Assembly: GCA_937127435.1 (NCBI GenBank)
Contig: CAKZLZ010000087.1
Span: 1 to 56,715 of the forward strand
DNA length: 56,715 bases
Reading direction: 5' to 3'
DNA from: an uncultured Verrucomicrobiota bacterium
GTDB lineage: Bacteria; Verrucomicrobiota; Kiritimatiellia; SS1-B-03-39; UBA6053
The notes under the pieces are model-generated. The model was not told the origin of the DNA. It was given only the letters and a program-made list of their open reading frames with translations, and did no database searches. Positions 35,999-44,557 of the stretch are shown one piece after another. Every line of letters begins with the position of its first letter. Position 1 is the stretch's first letter. The position numbers and the translations under genes are program-made.

Positions 35999-36444
35999 AC
36001 CTTAAAATTTGATTTAATGCAAATCCTCGAAACCCCGGCCCGTCGTTCCGACGGACCTGGCTGAGGTTGGTATGGAGCGGAGGCCCATTTGCGGAAGTTT
36101 TTTGCCACGAAAGGACGCGAAAGGGGACGCCTCCTCCAAGCCCCGTTCCGCAGGAGGAGAGGGAGGAACCACAAAAAGCACAGAAGACACAAAAGGTACC
36201 CCCCCGAAATCCCGGAGCGGGGTTATAGGGGGTGTTTTTTTTGTGCCTTTTTGTGGTTAAAAAATCAACAGAGATTTCATGGTGAATGAACAATAGGGTT
36301 TCAGAAAATGCTCCCGCATATTTAATGTAGTTCCCCGGAGCATCCGTGCGCAATAGCGAGCATCTGCGGTTTAAAAAACAATTCTATCAATAAAGTCTTT
36401 GCCTTTGCTTGTCAGCGCCGTCACTCTGCTTTAACAGACGCAGT
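35999..36444. other. Gene-free stretch with a dispersed inverted repeat
   Basis: I see no convincing gene in this 446-base gap. It holds CCACGAAAGGACGCGAAAGG near 36110, then a 92-base inverted repeat (36167-36258). The remaining AT-rich part ahead of manA may hold its promoter. Confidence 0.6.
36167..36258. repeat. Long inverted repeat (AACCACAAAAAG...)
   Basis: AACCACAAAAAGCAC at 36167 is mirrored by GTGCCTTTTTGTGGTT ending at 36258. A GC-rich centre (CCCCCCCGAAATCCC, then GGGGTTATAGGGGG) also partly pairs. It resembles the dispersed AACCAC-type repeat in the atp operon, but is not the same sequence. Confidence 0.7.
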
Positions 36445-37428
36445 ATGAGCACCATTACCACGCCACTTCGTTTCCGCCCGGTTTATCAGCCCTACATTTG
36501 GGGAGGAGAAAAACTTCGCAGCCGTTTGGGGCGCAGCGATACCCCGGAAGGCATTGTGGCCGAGTCCTGGGAAGTTTCTTCCCGCGAAGACGGAATGGGG
36601 GTGGTGGCCGAAGGCGCGCACGGCGGAAAAACTTTTCAGGCGCTTCTGCAGGAAGATGCGGCCGGAATCCTGGGAAGCCGGGTGAAGCAGGATGATTTCC
36701 CTTTATTAATCAAGGTGCTCGATGCAGCCAAAACCCTCAGTGTGCAAGTGCATCCCAATGATGAAACGGCCGCGGAATTCGGAGGGGAAGCCAAAACGGA
36801 AACCTGGTATATTCTCGAAGCCGATCCGGATGCCTGCGTGTATTGTGGAATTAAAAGCGGTGTAAGTCCCGAACAATTCCGGGCGGCGATTGCGGACAAT
36901 ACGTTGGAGCCGCTGTTGAAAAAAATCCCGGTGAAAGCCGGCGATGCGATTTTTGTGCCCGGTGGACGCGTACATGCCATTGCCTCCGGATGTTTATTGC
37001 TGGAGGTGCAGCAGAACTCAAATACCACTTACCGGATTTATGACTGGGGGCGGGTGGATGCCGACGGCAAAGGACGTCAACTGCATATCGACCAGGCCCT
37101 GCAGGTGAGCATTTTTGAAGAGGAAGGGTCTGCGTTGACCCCTGCCAAAACTTTGGCGCCGCTGGCAGGTCTGCCGAGAGAGCAGATTATGATTTCGCCT
37201 TACTTTCTGTTGGAAAAATTAAGCCTGGAAGCTTCTGCCAGCTTGCCCGCCCACCCGGAAAGTTTCCAGGTGCTCTTTGCCATCGATGGCGATTTGCAAG
37301 TGAGCACCGGGGGCGAGACGGTTCAGGTTCCTGCCGGTTCCTCGGTTCTGCTGCCTGCCGCCGCCTCTGCGACGGAAGTGAAGGCCTTGACGGGATCCAT
37401 GTGCTTTATGCGCATTACCCAGCCGTAG
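36445..37428 (+). CDS. manA: Mannose-6-phosphate isomerase (type I, cupin)
   Basis: The enzyme interconverts mannose-6-phosphate and fructose-6-phosphate. The 327-residue protein shows PYIWGGEKLRSRLG, the zinc-binding LSVQVHPND with Gln and His, ETWYILEADPDA, and GGRVHAIASGCLLLEVQQNS with a further zinc His. Type I short-form enzymes have this pattern. The ATG at 36445 is preferred to one at 36409, which would add 12 unconserved residues. A strong double hairpin follows. Confidence 0.95.
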   Translation: MSTITTPLRFRPVYQPYIWGGEKLRSRLGRSDTPEGIVAESWEVSSREDGMGVVAEGAHGGKTFQALLQEDAAGILGSRVKQDDFPLLIKVLDAAKTLSVQVHPNDETAAEFGGEAKTETWYILEADPDACVYCGIKSGVSPEQFRAAIADNTLEPLLKKIPVKAGDAIFVPGGRVHAIASGCLLLEVQQNSNTTYRIYDWGRVDADGKGRQLHIDQALQVSIFEEEGSALTPAKTLAPLAGLPREQIMISPYFLLEKLSLEASASLPAHPESFQVLFAIDGDLQVSTGGETVQVPAGSSVLLPAAASATEVKALTGSMCFMRITQP

Positions 37429-37440
37429 TGAATGAGGACC

Positions 37441-37503
37441 GGGGGCGCCTCGCCCCCGCAAAAAATAGAAGAAAGGATGAAATCGTGGGGGCGAGGCGCC
37501 CCC
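37441..37503. repeat. Inverted pair of GC-rich hairpins after manA
   Basis: GGGGGCGCCTCGCCCCC at 37441-37457 is a perfect 7-bp hairpin. Its exact reverse complement, GGGGGCGAGGCGCCCCC, is at 37487-37503. The pair can fold as two small hairpins or one long stem. It may end manA transcription, but also looks like another dispersed palindrome family. Confidence 0.8.
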
Positions 37504-37553
37504 AATCCATTTTACCATTGCACCTGCGGGAGCTTGAATCTATAGTCACTCCC

Positions 37554-38831
37554 GTGAAAACCTTCATTCTTTCTCTCTCTCTCATTTTTCTGCTCAGCGC
37601 TTGCGGCCGCAATCCGGAATCCCTCAACCGCAAAGGTGTCGAGGCGCTCAATGCCGGGGAGTATAGCAAGGCCGCCCGCCTGCTGGAAAAAGCAGCGGAA
37701 AAAACAGAGGGCGCAAATGCCTCTGAAATTTGGGGACATGCAGGATTGGCCGCGGCCCACGTGAAAGACCGGAAAGGGGATGCGGAAAGTTTTCTGCTGA
37801 AGGCTCTGGAATTGGATCAGGGAAATCTCACCGCGAATTATAATTTGGGAGACCTGCTGATACAGCAAAACCGATTTGATGAAGCCGCCATCTATTTGGA
37901 GCAGGCGGCGGCTCTGGGCAGTGCGGAGGCTTTGGAAGCGCTGGCGGGCATTGCCCTTCGGCAGGGGAACATGGATAATGCCTATTCGTATTTGCAACAG
38001 GCACGGGCCCGCGATGAAAATGTGCGGGTGCTCACAACCCTGGCGGTGGCGGGGAAAGGGCAGTTGTCCATCGACGAATCCCGTATGTTGCTTCAGAAGG
38101 CTGTCACCATGGACCCGAACTACGCGCCGGCGCAATTGAATTTGGCGGCCCTCTTGGATCAGCACCGCCTGGATCCCGCGCAGGCGGCATCGCATTATGA
38201 AGCCTTTTTACGCATTCTTCCCGAAGATGAGAAAGTGCCATTGGTTCATGAGCGTCTTCAAATCATGTTGCAACGACAGGCGGATGGCGATTTTTCCCGT
38301 CCGGATCCTGTACGCAGGGAAGTTGAAGCTTTGCTGGATCAGGCCTCCACTGCGGCCGCGCAGGATGACAAAAGAAGCGCGCTGCAATACTGCCTGCGTG
38401 CGAACGCGGTGGCCGCCCGTGCACAACGCACGGATTTACGTGAACGCTCTCTGCGGGCCGCCGCCACCCTGGCGCCCGATTCCGCCCGCGCTCATTTTGG
38501 GTTGGGACAGTTTTTGCTGAGCCAAAACCGTCAAACCGAAGCTATGGTCTCCATGGAAAAAGCCCGGGAGATAGCGCCCGGATTGGCCATGACCTTGCGC
38601 CCCGGTATTTTGTTGGCCACCGATCTTGGACGTAAAGAGGCCGCCACCGCCATGTTACAGGCTGCGGAACAGGCCGGCGCGGCCAATCCGGATCTGTTGT
38701 TGGAAATTGGAGATCTTTACGCGGAAGCGCTCAACAATGACCGTGAATCCAAGCGGGTGTATAACGTCATTCTGAATGGATTTCCGGACTACAATCAACG
38801 CGCGGAAGTGCAGGCGAGACTCAATCGGTAG
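37554..38831 (+). CDS. TPR-repeat lipoprotein
   Basis: A GTG start at 37554 gives 425 residues with a lipobox (LIFLLSACG), so the protein is probably anchored to a membrane. The rest is helical tetratricopeptide repeats. Clear units include NRKGVEALNAGEYSKAARLL, ANYNLGDLLIQQNRFDEAAI, and AHFGLGQFLLSQNRQTEAMV. Such proteins usually hold protein complexes; a specific role is not visible. A longer in-frame start at 37401 overlaps manA and lacks a signal, so I rejected it. Confidence 0.87.
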   Translation: MKTFILSLSLIFLLSACGRNPESLNRKGVEALNAGEYSKAARLLEKAAEKTEGANASEIWGHAGLAAAHVKDRKGDAESFLLKALELDQGNLTANYNLGDLLIQQNRFDEAAIYLEQAAALGSAEALEALAGIALRQGNMDNAYSYLQQARARDENVRVLTTLAVAGKGQLSIDESRMLLQKAVTMDPNYAPAQLNLAALLDQHRLDPAQAASHYEAFLRILPEDEKVPLVHERLQIMLQRQADGDFSRPDPVRREVEALLDQASTAAAQDDKRSALQYCLRANAVAARAQRTDLRERSLRAAATLAPDSARAHFGLGQFLLSQNRQTEAMVSMEKAREIAPGLAMTLRPGILLATDLGRKEAATAMLQAAEQAGAANPDLLLEIGDLYAEALNNDRESKRVYNVILNGFPDYNQRAEVQARLNR

Positions 38832-38842
38832 CGGCTTGGAAT

Positions 38843-38867
38843 GCGGGAGGCTTGCCTCCGCCTTTTT
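38843..38867 (+). terminator. Intrinsic terminator after the TPR gene
   Basis: GCGGGAGGC faces GCCTCCGC with a short TT loop, followed by CTTTTT. It lies 12 bases past the TPR stop and just before the convergent rsmI stop. Confidence 0.8.
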
Positions 38868-38882
38868 GAACTGAATCAGGTT

Positions 38883-39596
38883 TCAGTCTTTATACTTGTT
38901 CTTTTTTTCTGCTTTCTCTGGCTTCTCCAAAGGCGCCAGCACCACCACAAATTCCCCTTTGGAGCTGTGGCTGTCCAGGAAGGAGGCGAGTTCCGCGGCG
39001 GTGCCGCTTTGCAGGGTTTCAAACTTTTTGGTCAGTTCCCGGCCGATAAAAACTTCGCGTTCTCCCAGAAGGTCCTGAATATCCGCCATCAACTTTTGAA
39101 TGCGGTGGGTGGATTCGTAAAGTACCACGCTGCGGGCTTCCTCTTTAAAACTTTCCAATAAACGGCGCCGACCGGCACTTTTGTTGGGAGGAAAACCGGC
39201 GAAGATAAATCCGTCCTGACCCCATCCACTCAGCGCCAATCCGGTGGTGACTGCGGTGGGACCGGGAATCGAAGTGATAAAAAGCCCTGCTGCCCGCACC
39301 GCCCGCACCATGCGGGAGCCCGGATCCGAGATCAGAGGCATGCCGGCATCACTGACCAGCGCAACCGCTTTCCCGGCTTCAATTTCGGAAATGACCCGTT
39401 CCACCCGGGATCTTTCATTAAATTCGTGGCAGGAGACCAGCGGTTTGGAAATTTCATAGCGTTGAAGCAAAATGCCGGTTTTACGGGTGTCTTCGGCCAG
39501 AATTACATCCACTTCCTGCAGCGTGCGCACGCCGCGAAAGGTCATATCTTCCAAGTTTCCGATAGGGGTTCCAACCAAATAAAGTCCTGCTTCCAT
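38883..39596 (-). CDS. rsmI: 16S rRNA (cytidine-1402-2'-O)-methyltransferase RsmI
   Basis: RsmI adds a 2'-O-methyl group to C1402 in the ribosomal decoding centre. The 237-residue protein carries LYLVGTPIGNLEDMT at the start, AEDTRKTG, ALVSDAGMPLISDPG and SIPGPTAV, the hallmarks of this tetrapyrrole-methylase-fold family. Length is slightly short of the E. coli protein (about 286), because the C-terminal domain is trimmed. It is convergent with the TPR gene. Confidence 0.96.
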   Translation of the reverse strand: MEAGLYLVGTPIGNLEDMTFRGVRTLQEVDVILAEDTRKTGILLQRYEISKPLVSCHEFNERSRVERVISEIEAGKAVALVSDAGMPLISDPGSRMVRAVRAAGLFITSIPGPTAVTTGLALSGWGQDGFIFAGFPPNKSAGRRRLLESFKEEARSVVLYESTHRIQKLMADIQDLLGEREVFIGRELTKKFETLQSGTAAELASFLDSHSSKGEFVVVLAPLEKPEKAEKKNKYKD

Positions 39597-39684
39597 GGCC
39601 TTCTCCTACATCAACCGCAGTTGAAGGCAATTCAAGACTTGCCCTTCGCCCGCTTTCCTATTAAAACGACTTTTCTTCACACCT

Positions 39685-39771
39685 GCCCAGGTGGTGGAAT
39701 TGGCAGACACAAGGGACTTAAAATCCCTCGGCCTTATGGCCTTGCGGGTTCGAGTCCCGCCCTGGGTACCA
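39685..39771 (+). tRNA. tRNA-Leu(TAA)
   Basis: The acceptor stem GCCCAGG pairs with CCTGGGT, with an encoded CCA. The anticodon loop of GGGACTTAAAATCCC gives TAA, reading UUA and UUG. The long variable arm (TCGGCCTTATGGCCTTG) and T-loop (GGGTTCGAGTCCC) support it. Confidence 0.96.
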
Positions 39772-39962
39772 TTTCTTGGCCTCGATTTTTCGGGGCTATT
39801 TTTTTGGTTATAAAGTGTTTATGACGATGGTGTCCTGTTTTTGAAAATGAAACAAGCATGTTAAAGAACACCATAAAAAGACTCTAAATCCGTCAAGGTT
39901 TGTCAAGGTCATGCTCGGCGCTAAAAATGAGGGGCGCACCACGGGAAGCTGAACGCGGTGGG

Positions 39963-40580
39963 TTATGCTTTGGCTATGATATAGACGCCTGCACCCAGCA
40001 TGCAACAACCTGCGATGGATTGCGTTCGCTTCTGTGCATTTTGGTTTTTGAATGAGGTCACTATTCTTTGTGCGGCGACCGCATATAAAATCTTTACGCC
40101 ACCCACCGCAATGAGGGTCACGGCGAAAATGCCAACCACATCCTTTAAACTGAGGCTGGACAGGTCAACGAATGCGGGAAATAAGCTGGCATAGAACAAA
40201 ATGGCTTTGATGTCTCCGAGGGTGAGCAGGAATCCGGAAACGAAGCTTGCCAGCAGGGATCGCTTGGATGGGGTGGACGGAGCAGGACGCTCTTTTCCGT
40301 TGGAGCGGATGACGCTGACTCCTAACCAAAGGAGGTAGCCGCCTCCGGCATACCGGAGGAGGACAAAGAATGAACCCAGGGTCTCGGCGAGAAATCCCAT
40401 TCCCAGCAGGGCCAGGGCAACAAAAACCAAATCGCCGAGGATGATGCCTCCCGCAACGGCCATTCCATTTTTCACCCCGCGAGTTACGGACCGTGTCACC
40501 ACCAACGCGACACTCGCGCTTGGAATCGCGGCCAGCAGAATCATGGTAACCAAAAGTGTGATGAAGGAGATCGTCGTCAT
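39963..40580 (-). CDS. LysE/RhtB-family exporter
   Basis: The 205-residue inner-membrane protein has six likely helices and the family N-terminus with an RSVTRGVKNGMAVAGGIILG motif. The middle LRYAGGGYLLWLGVSVIRS is the second signature. LysE/RhtB proteins export amino acids such as lysine, homoserine or threonine, or other small metabolites. The substrate here is not known. Confidence 0.9.
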   Translation of the reverse strand: MTTISFITLLVTMILLAAIPSASVALVVTRSVTRGVKNGMAVAGGIILGDLVFVALALLGMGFLAETLGSFFVLLRYAGGGYLLWLGVSVIRSNGKERPAPSTPSKRSLLASFVSGFLLTLGDIKAILFYASLFPAFVDLSSLSLKDVVGIFAVTLIAVGGVKILYAVAAQRIVTSFKNQNAQKRTQSIAGCCMLGAGVYIIAKA

Positions 40581-40913
40581 TGTTGTGCGGGTAAAATAGT
40601 TGAAACATCCGTAGGATTCAAGTGTACGGTGTGGTTGATGTTATCTGAAATGTTGACGCTTCCCTTTCGCTCAAGGGAAGACAGGTTGTGGGATTTGAGA
40701 GCCGCACTTTCAGCGCTCAGCCATTGGGTTGTGCATAAGAACCTGCCCTTGCGGGCCGGCCTGTGGAGAGTCGCCCCTTCGGGGCTGCATGGGTTGGGGA
40801 TTTCGATAGGGATGCTTAAAATCCCTTGGTCTCCTAGGACCCTCGGTGGTGAAATCACGGATCGACCGGAGTCCTGAACGGGAGCCTCTCAGTCCACCCA
40901 CCCGGGTAGGGAT
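40581..40913. other. Gene-free stretch with small GC hairpins
   Basis: I see no credible gene. Two short hairpins stand out, GCCCTTGCGGGC (about 40746) and CGCCCCTTCGGGGCTG (about 40772), near a GCTCAAGGGAAG tract. These could be terminators or scattered repeats. The block lies between the LysE exporter and the GFA gene, both on the minus strand. Confidence 0.5.
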
Positions 40914-41318
40914 TTATTTTTTGGTGAACCCCTCCGGATGTTGTGGGAGCGAATCGGTTATTTCGTACCACGGCGCTTTGACACTTGTCCAGTAGTGGGC
41001 TTGAGGTGTCATTTGTGGATCATCATCCAGTGAGCCCGCACGGATGAAGACCATGTCGGGTCTGTGGGCTGCGCGTAAGTACATTCGACATCCGCAGGTT
41101 CCACAGAAGAAACGGTTTTTCCCGGGTGAGGACTGATATTCAGTGAGCTGCTCTTCACCCGCAACAATCCTGAAACCATCGGCTTCCGTGGCCAGCACCG
41201 AGGAAAATGCAGATCCGGAATATTTCCGGCAGTCTGGACAATGGCAATACGCAAACATCAACAATTTTCCATGGATCTCGTATTTGACTGCACCGCAGTG
41301 GCAACTTCCTCTGATCAT
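40914..41318 (-). CDS. GFA (CENP-V-like) zinc-binding protein
   Basis: The 134-residue protein has the GFA cysteine pattern GSCHCGAVKYEI, YCHCPDCRK and CGTCGCRMY, which bind two zinc ions. The family includes glutathione-dependent formaldehyde-activating enzymes and other thiol adduct enzymes. The ATG at 41318 has AAGGAG seven bases upstream, so I preferred it to one at 41339. It is transcribed away from phnF. Confidence 0.9.
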   Translation of the reverse strand: MIRGSCHCGAVKYEIHGKLLMFAYCHCPDCRKYSGSAFSSVLATEADGFRIVAGEEQLTEYQSSPGKNRFFCGTCGCRMYLRAAHRPDMVFIRAGSLDDDPQMTPQAHYWTSVKAPWYEITDSLPQHPEGFTKK

Positions 41319-41672
41319 CCTTTTCTCCTTTAGTTTCATGGGTTTTAAACATGCTTCAGTATGCAGGTTCCCTGAAACTTGAAAAGTATATTGTATCAGT
41401 ATTGATCAATGAAACCCGGCAAAGAATGCGGTTATAAGTGGTGGTTAAAATTAATATATTTAATATCTGGCATCTTTGAAAGTTTATCCCGAAATATGAG
41501 CAAAAGGTTTTAGAAGGTGGGGGTTTGTGAGGAGAAAATGTAAGAAATGTTAGATGTCGGTTCAGGGTCATTATGACCGTTTACAGCGGGTGAAAGGGGT
41601 TGTATGGAGCACTTGTGCCGAGGGGAAAATCTTCGGTTTCTGCCTTACGAGTTATCTAGACATCTATACAAA
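41319..41672. promoter_or_regulatory. Divergent control region between the GFA gene and the phn operon
   Basis: This region is AT-rich and contains no likely gene. A perfect palindrome, GGTCATTATGACC, lies at 41566-41578. TAGACATCTA, at 41657-41666, is a palindrome with a two-base centre just before the phnF ATG. Both are candidate operator sites, the second perhaps for PhnF itself. An in-frame ATG at 41604 behind AAAGGGG is a possible longer phnF start. No clear Pho box is seen. Confidence 0.5.
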
Positions 41673-42401
41673 ATGAAAAATTCTACATCCCAAAATTCTA
41701 CTGCCCTGCCGCGTTATCAGGTGATTCGTCAACAGCTGGAACAGATGATCATCGAGTCGTATACCAGCGGCGACAAGTTGCCGTCGGAACAGATGTTGGC
41801 CGCGATGTTTTCGGTGAATCGTCACACGGTTCGTCATGCGGTGGATGTGTTGGTGCATGAGGGTTTGGTAGAGCGTCGGCACGGGGTGGGGGTATTTGTG
41901 TTAGAGCATGCGGTAGCGTATCCTCTGGAGTCAGGCACCCGCTTTTCGGCCAACCTCGAGTTGGCAGGTTTGAAATCCACCGTGACTAAATTGGGTCTGC
42001 GACTTGAACCGGGGTCCAGTGGGGTGGCGGAGAGACTGGGTCTGCAGAGTGGCGCGGAGCTTTGTCGTCTGGATGTTTTACGAAAAGCGAACGGCAATCC
42101 GATTTCGTTGAGTACCCATTATTTTCGTCCGGAGTTGATGGAGGTCTTCGGCAAGTCCTATGTCAGCGGATCGTTGCATGGATTTATGGAGACCCATCTG
42201 GGCTATCGACCGGTGCGGGTGGAGAGCCGGATCAGTTCGATTCTGCCCCGCGGCCGGGATGCTCAGTTTTTGCTGATGCCCCGAAATCATCCGGTGTTGC
42301 GGGTGAAAAGTTTAAACGTGCATCCGGAAAGTAGTGAGCCGGTGGAATATGTCTTGTCACGCTTTCGCGCTGATCGCGTGGAACTCAACATTCAACTTTG
42401 A
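41673..42401 (+). CDS. phnF: PhnF-type GntR-family regulator of phosphonate use
   Basis: The 242-residue protein has an N-terminal GntR winged helix (LPRYQVIRQQLEQMI, then SGDKLPSEQMLAAMFSVNRH). A C-terminal UTRA sensor domain follows (NGNPISLSTHYFRPELMEVF). As first gene of a C-P lyase operon it fits PhnF, usually a repressor that responds to phosphonates or phosphate state. The ATG at 41673 matches family lengths; an ATG at 41604 has a better ribosome site but adds 23 residues. The phnG start is 10 bases after the stop. Confidence 0.9.
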   Translation: MKNSTSQNSTALPRYQVIRQQLEQMIIESYTSGDKLPSEQMLAAMFSVNRHTVRHAVDVLVHEGLVERRHGVGVFVLEHAVAYPLESGTRFSANLELAGLKSTVTKLGLRLEPGSSGVAERLGLQSGAELCRLDVLRKANGNPISLSTHYFRPELMEVFGKSYVSGSLHGFMETHLGYRPVRVESRISSILPRGRDAQFLLMPRNHPVLRVKSLNVHPESSEPVEYVLSRFRADRVELNIQL

Positions 42402-42411
42402 GGCAGAAACA

Positions 42412-42897
42412 ATGATTCGTTCTATATCAGTTGAAAATCCGCCGAGAGCGCAATGGGGTGTGTTGCTTGGTTTGTTACCTGAAGCCCAGGTAACGGAAGT
42501 GGCAACCCGTCTGTTGGAAGAGGGCGGATGGAAATTGGACCGGGTGGCCCGCGAGGGGCTACGTTTGCTTCCTTTACGGGAGAGCACCCGCGGAGAAGTG
42601 TTTTATTTGGGCGAAATCCCCTTGGTGGAAGTGCGGGTGATTTTGCAAAATGATCACGGCAAAATGCTGGAGGGGGGTGCCGCCTTGTTGGACGTTTCTG
42701 AAGAGCTGACCGAGGCGGTGGCGGTATTAGATGCCTTACTGACGGCGGAACTGGACGACGCGGGAGAAATTACCGGATTGTTGTCGGAAGGGTTCGAAAT
42801 CAAAAAAAATATCGAGAAAGAGCGGGCGCATATGCGGGCGCGTACCCGGGTGAATTTCAGTTTGTTGTCCGATGCGGATGGGGAGGAGTCGGTATGA
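42412..42897 (+). CDS. phnG: C-P lyase subunit PhnG
   Basis: PhnG is part of the PhnGHIJ core complex that places ribose-triphosphate on phosphonates. The 161-residue protein matches the family, with an AQWGVLLGLLPEAQV start and the EVFYLGEIPLVEVRV core. The stop overlaps phnH by four bases (ATGA). Confidence 0.92.
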   Translation: MIRSISVENPPRAQWGVLLGLLPEAQVTEVATRLLEEGGWKLDRVAREGLRLLPLRESTRGEVFYLGEIPLVEVRVILQNDHGKMLEGGAALLDVSEELTEAVAVLDALLTAELDDAGEITGLLSEGFEIKKNIEKERAHMRARTRVNFSLLSDADGEESV

Positions 42898-43451
42898 AGG
42901 TGAGCATGGATGATTCGCATGTGCAACAGCAGGTTTTCCAAGTGTTGATGCAGGCCATGGCCCGTCCGGGGACCTGGGGAGATTTACCTGTCGGGGCACA
43001 ACCACTGGATCTGGTGCTCACGGCCTTGTGTGATCCCGCGGCGGGATTTGCGGATGCGGAAAACCGGGTGGGGGAGCGGACACGTCTGCATATTGGGACG
43101 CAAGTTTTATCAGAAGACACTGCTTTTTTTGTGGTGGCGGATGGGTCATCGGCTCAGGCGGCGGAACGTCAGCATCCCTGTTTAGGTACGTTGGAAGATC
43201 CGCATCTGTCCACGACTTTTGTGCTGATGCTTCCGGAAGCTACAGCAGAAAATGTGCTTAAATTGCAGGGGCCGGGGATTCATCCGTCGGGTGTTTCTAT
43301 GGACGTAGGAGGCTTGCATTCACGTTGGCTGGAACGTCGCGAAACCTGGGTACGGCATTTTCCTATGGGCGTTGATTTCATTTTGCTGAGGGGCGCACGC
43401 GTGGCCGCTTTACCGCGCACCACCCGCGTACTGACGGAGGAAGGAATATGA
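42894..43451 (+). CDS. phnH: C-P lyase subunit PhnH
   Basis: The 185-residue protein is the PhnH subunit of the core complex. It shows QQQVFQVLMQAMARPGTWGD at the start, the family block TFVLMLPEATAEN, then GPGIHPSG. It overlaps both neighbours by four bases. Confidence 0.93.
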   Translation: MKVSMDDSHVQQQVFQVLMQAMARPGTWGDLPVGAQPLDLVLTALCDPAAGFADAENRVGERTRLHIGTQVLSEDTAFFVVADGSSAQAAERQHPCLGTLEDPHLSTTFVLMLPEATAENVLKLQGPGIHPSGVSMDVGGLHSRWLERRETWVRHFPMGVDFILLRGARVAALPRTTRVLTEEGI

Positions 43452-44557
43452 GTTATGTCGCTGCCAAGGGAGGTCGGAAGGCAATTCAAGCCGCCAACGA
43501 GGCCATGGAATATTTGCGTACCCGGAATACAGATCAATCCGCTCTTTTATTGGAAACCATCAAAACCCAACTGCACGGATTGCTCAGTCGGGTACTTTCG
43601 GAGGGAGGACTCTATTCCGAAGAATTGGCGGCGCTGGCGATTAAGCAGGCGGCGGGTGATACTTTGGAGGCGGCCTACTATTTACGTGCGCATCGATCCG
43701 CTTGTCCGCGGCTGGGGGAGACACCGGTGCATTGTGGATCGGAGATGCGGGTGATCCGTCGGGTTTCGGCGGCGTTTAAAGATATTCCGGGCGGACAAAT
43801 TTTGGGTCCGACACCGGATTATTTGCAACGGCTCTTTCGATTTGAATTGCTGAAGGAAGATCAGCAGGCCTTCAGCGAAGTGACCCAACGTTGGTTTGCC
43901 ACCCCGGGCATGGACACAGAAATTCCGGATACCTTTCCCAAAGTATTGGATGCATTGCGGGCGGAAGGGCTGTTGCCTCCGGCGGAAGATGCCGCGGAGA
44001 AGCGTCCGTTTGATATTACCCGCGAGCCACTGGTCTTTCCGCTGCCGCGTTCGGCGGGGTTGTCGATCATGGCACGGGGTGAGACCGGTTCGGTGCTGGC
44101 GATGGGCTATTCCAATATGCGGGGTTATGGGGATGTACATCCGACGGTTGCAGAATTGCGGGTGGGGTATTTACCCATTACAGTGCCGCATTCGGTGACA
44201 GGCGAGCCGGTGGAGGCCGGAGAAATTTTAATGACGGAATGCGAGGTGGTGGCCATGTTCGAGGCGGATGAAGAGGGCGCACCGCCGGTGTTTACTTTGG
44301 GCTACGGCGCCTGTTTTGGTCGCAACGAAGCGAAGGCGGTTTGCATGGCGGTGTTGGATCGGTCGATGGATATTGGCCGGAAGCAAGGGCCGTCGAATCC
44401 ATCGGAAGATGAAGAATTTGTGCTGCTGCACGTGGACGGCATCGAGTCCATGGGCTTTGCCACCCACTATAAAATGCCCCATTACATCACCTTTGAATCT
44501 GATTTGGATCGCATCCGGCAAGCCCGGAATGCGGCGGGGAAAGGAGAGGACGCATGA
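43448..44557 (+). CDS. phnI: C-P lyase subunit PhnI
   Basis: PhnI forms the phosphonate ribosyl-triphosphate with ATP, acting in the PhnGHIJ complex, and alone has nucleosidase activity. The 369-residue protein starts MSYVAAKGGRKAIQAANEAM and has the family TREPLVFPLPRSAGLSIMAR. Length is typical. It is coupled by four-base overlaps with phnH and phnJ. Confidence 0.95.
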   Translation: MSYVAAKGGRKAIQAANEAMEYLRTRNTDQSALLLETIKTQLHGLLSRVLSEGGLYSEELAALAIKQAAGDTLEAAYYLRAHRSACPRLGETPVHCGSEMRVIRRVSAAFKDIPGGQILGPTPDYLQRLFRFELLKEDQQAFSEVTQRWFATPGMDTEIPDTFPKVLDALRAEGLLPPAEDAAEKRPFDITREPLVFPLPRSAGLSIMARGETGSVLAMGYSNMRGYGDVHPTVAELRVGYLPITVPHSVTGEPVEAGEILMTECEVVAMFEADEEGAPPVFTLGYGACFGRNEAKAVCMAVLDRSMDIGRKQGPSNPSEDEEFVLLHVDGIESMGFATHYKMPHYITFESDLDRIRQARNAAGKGEDA

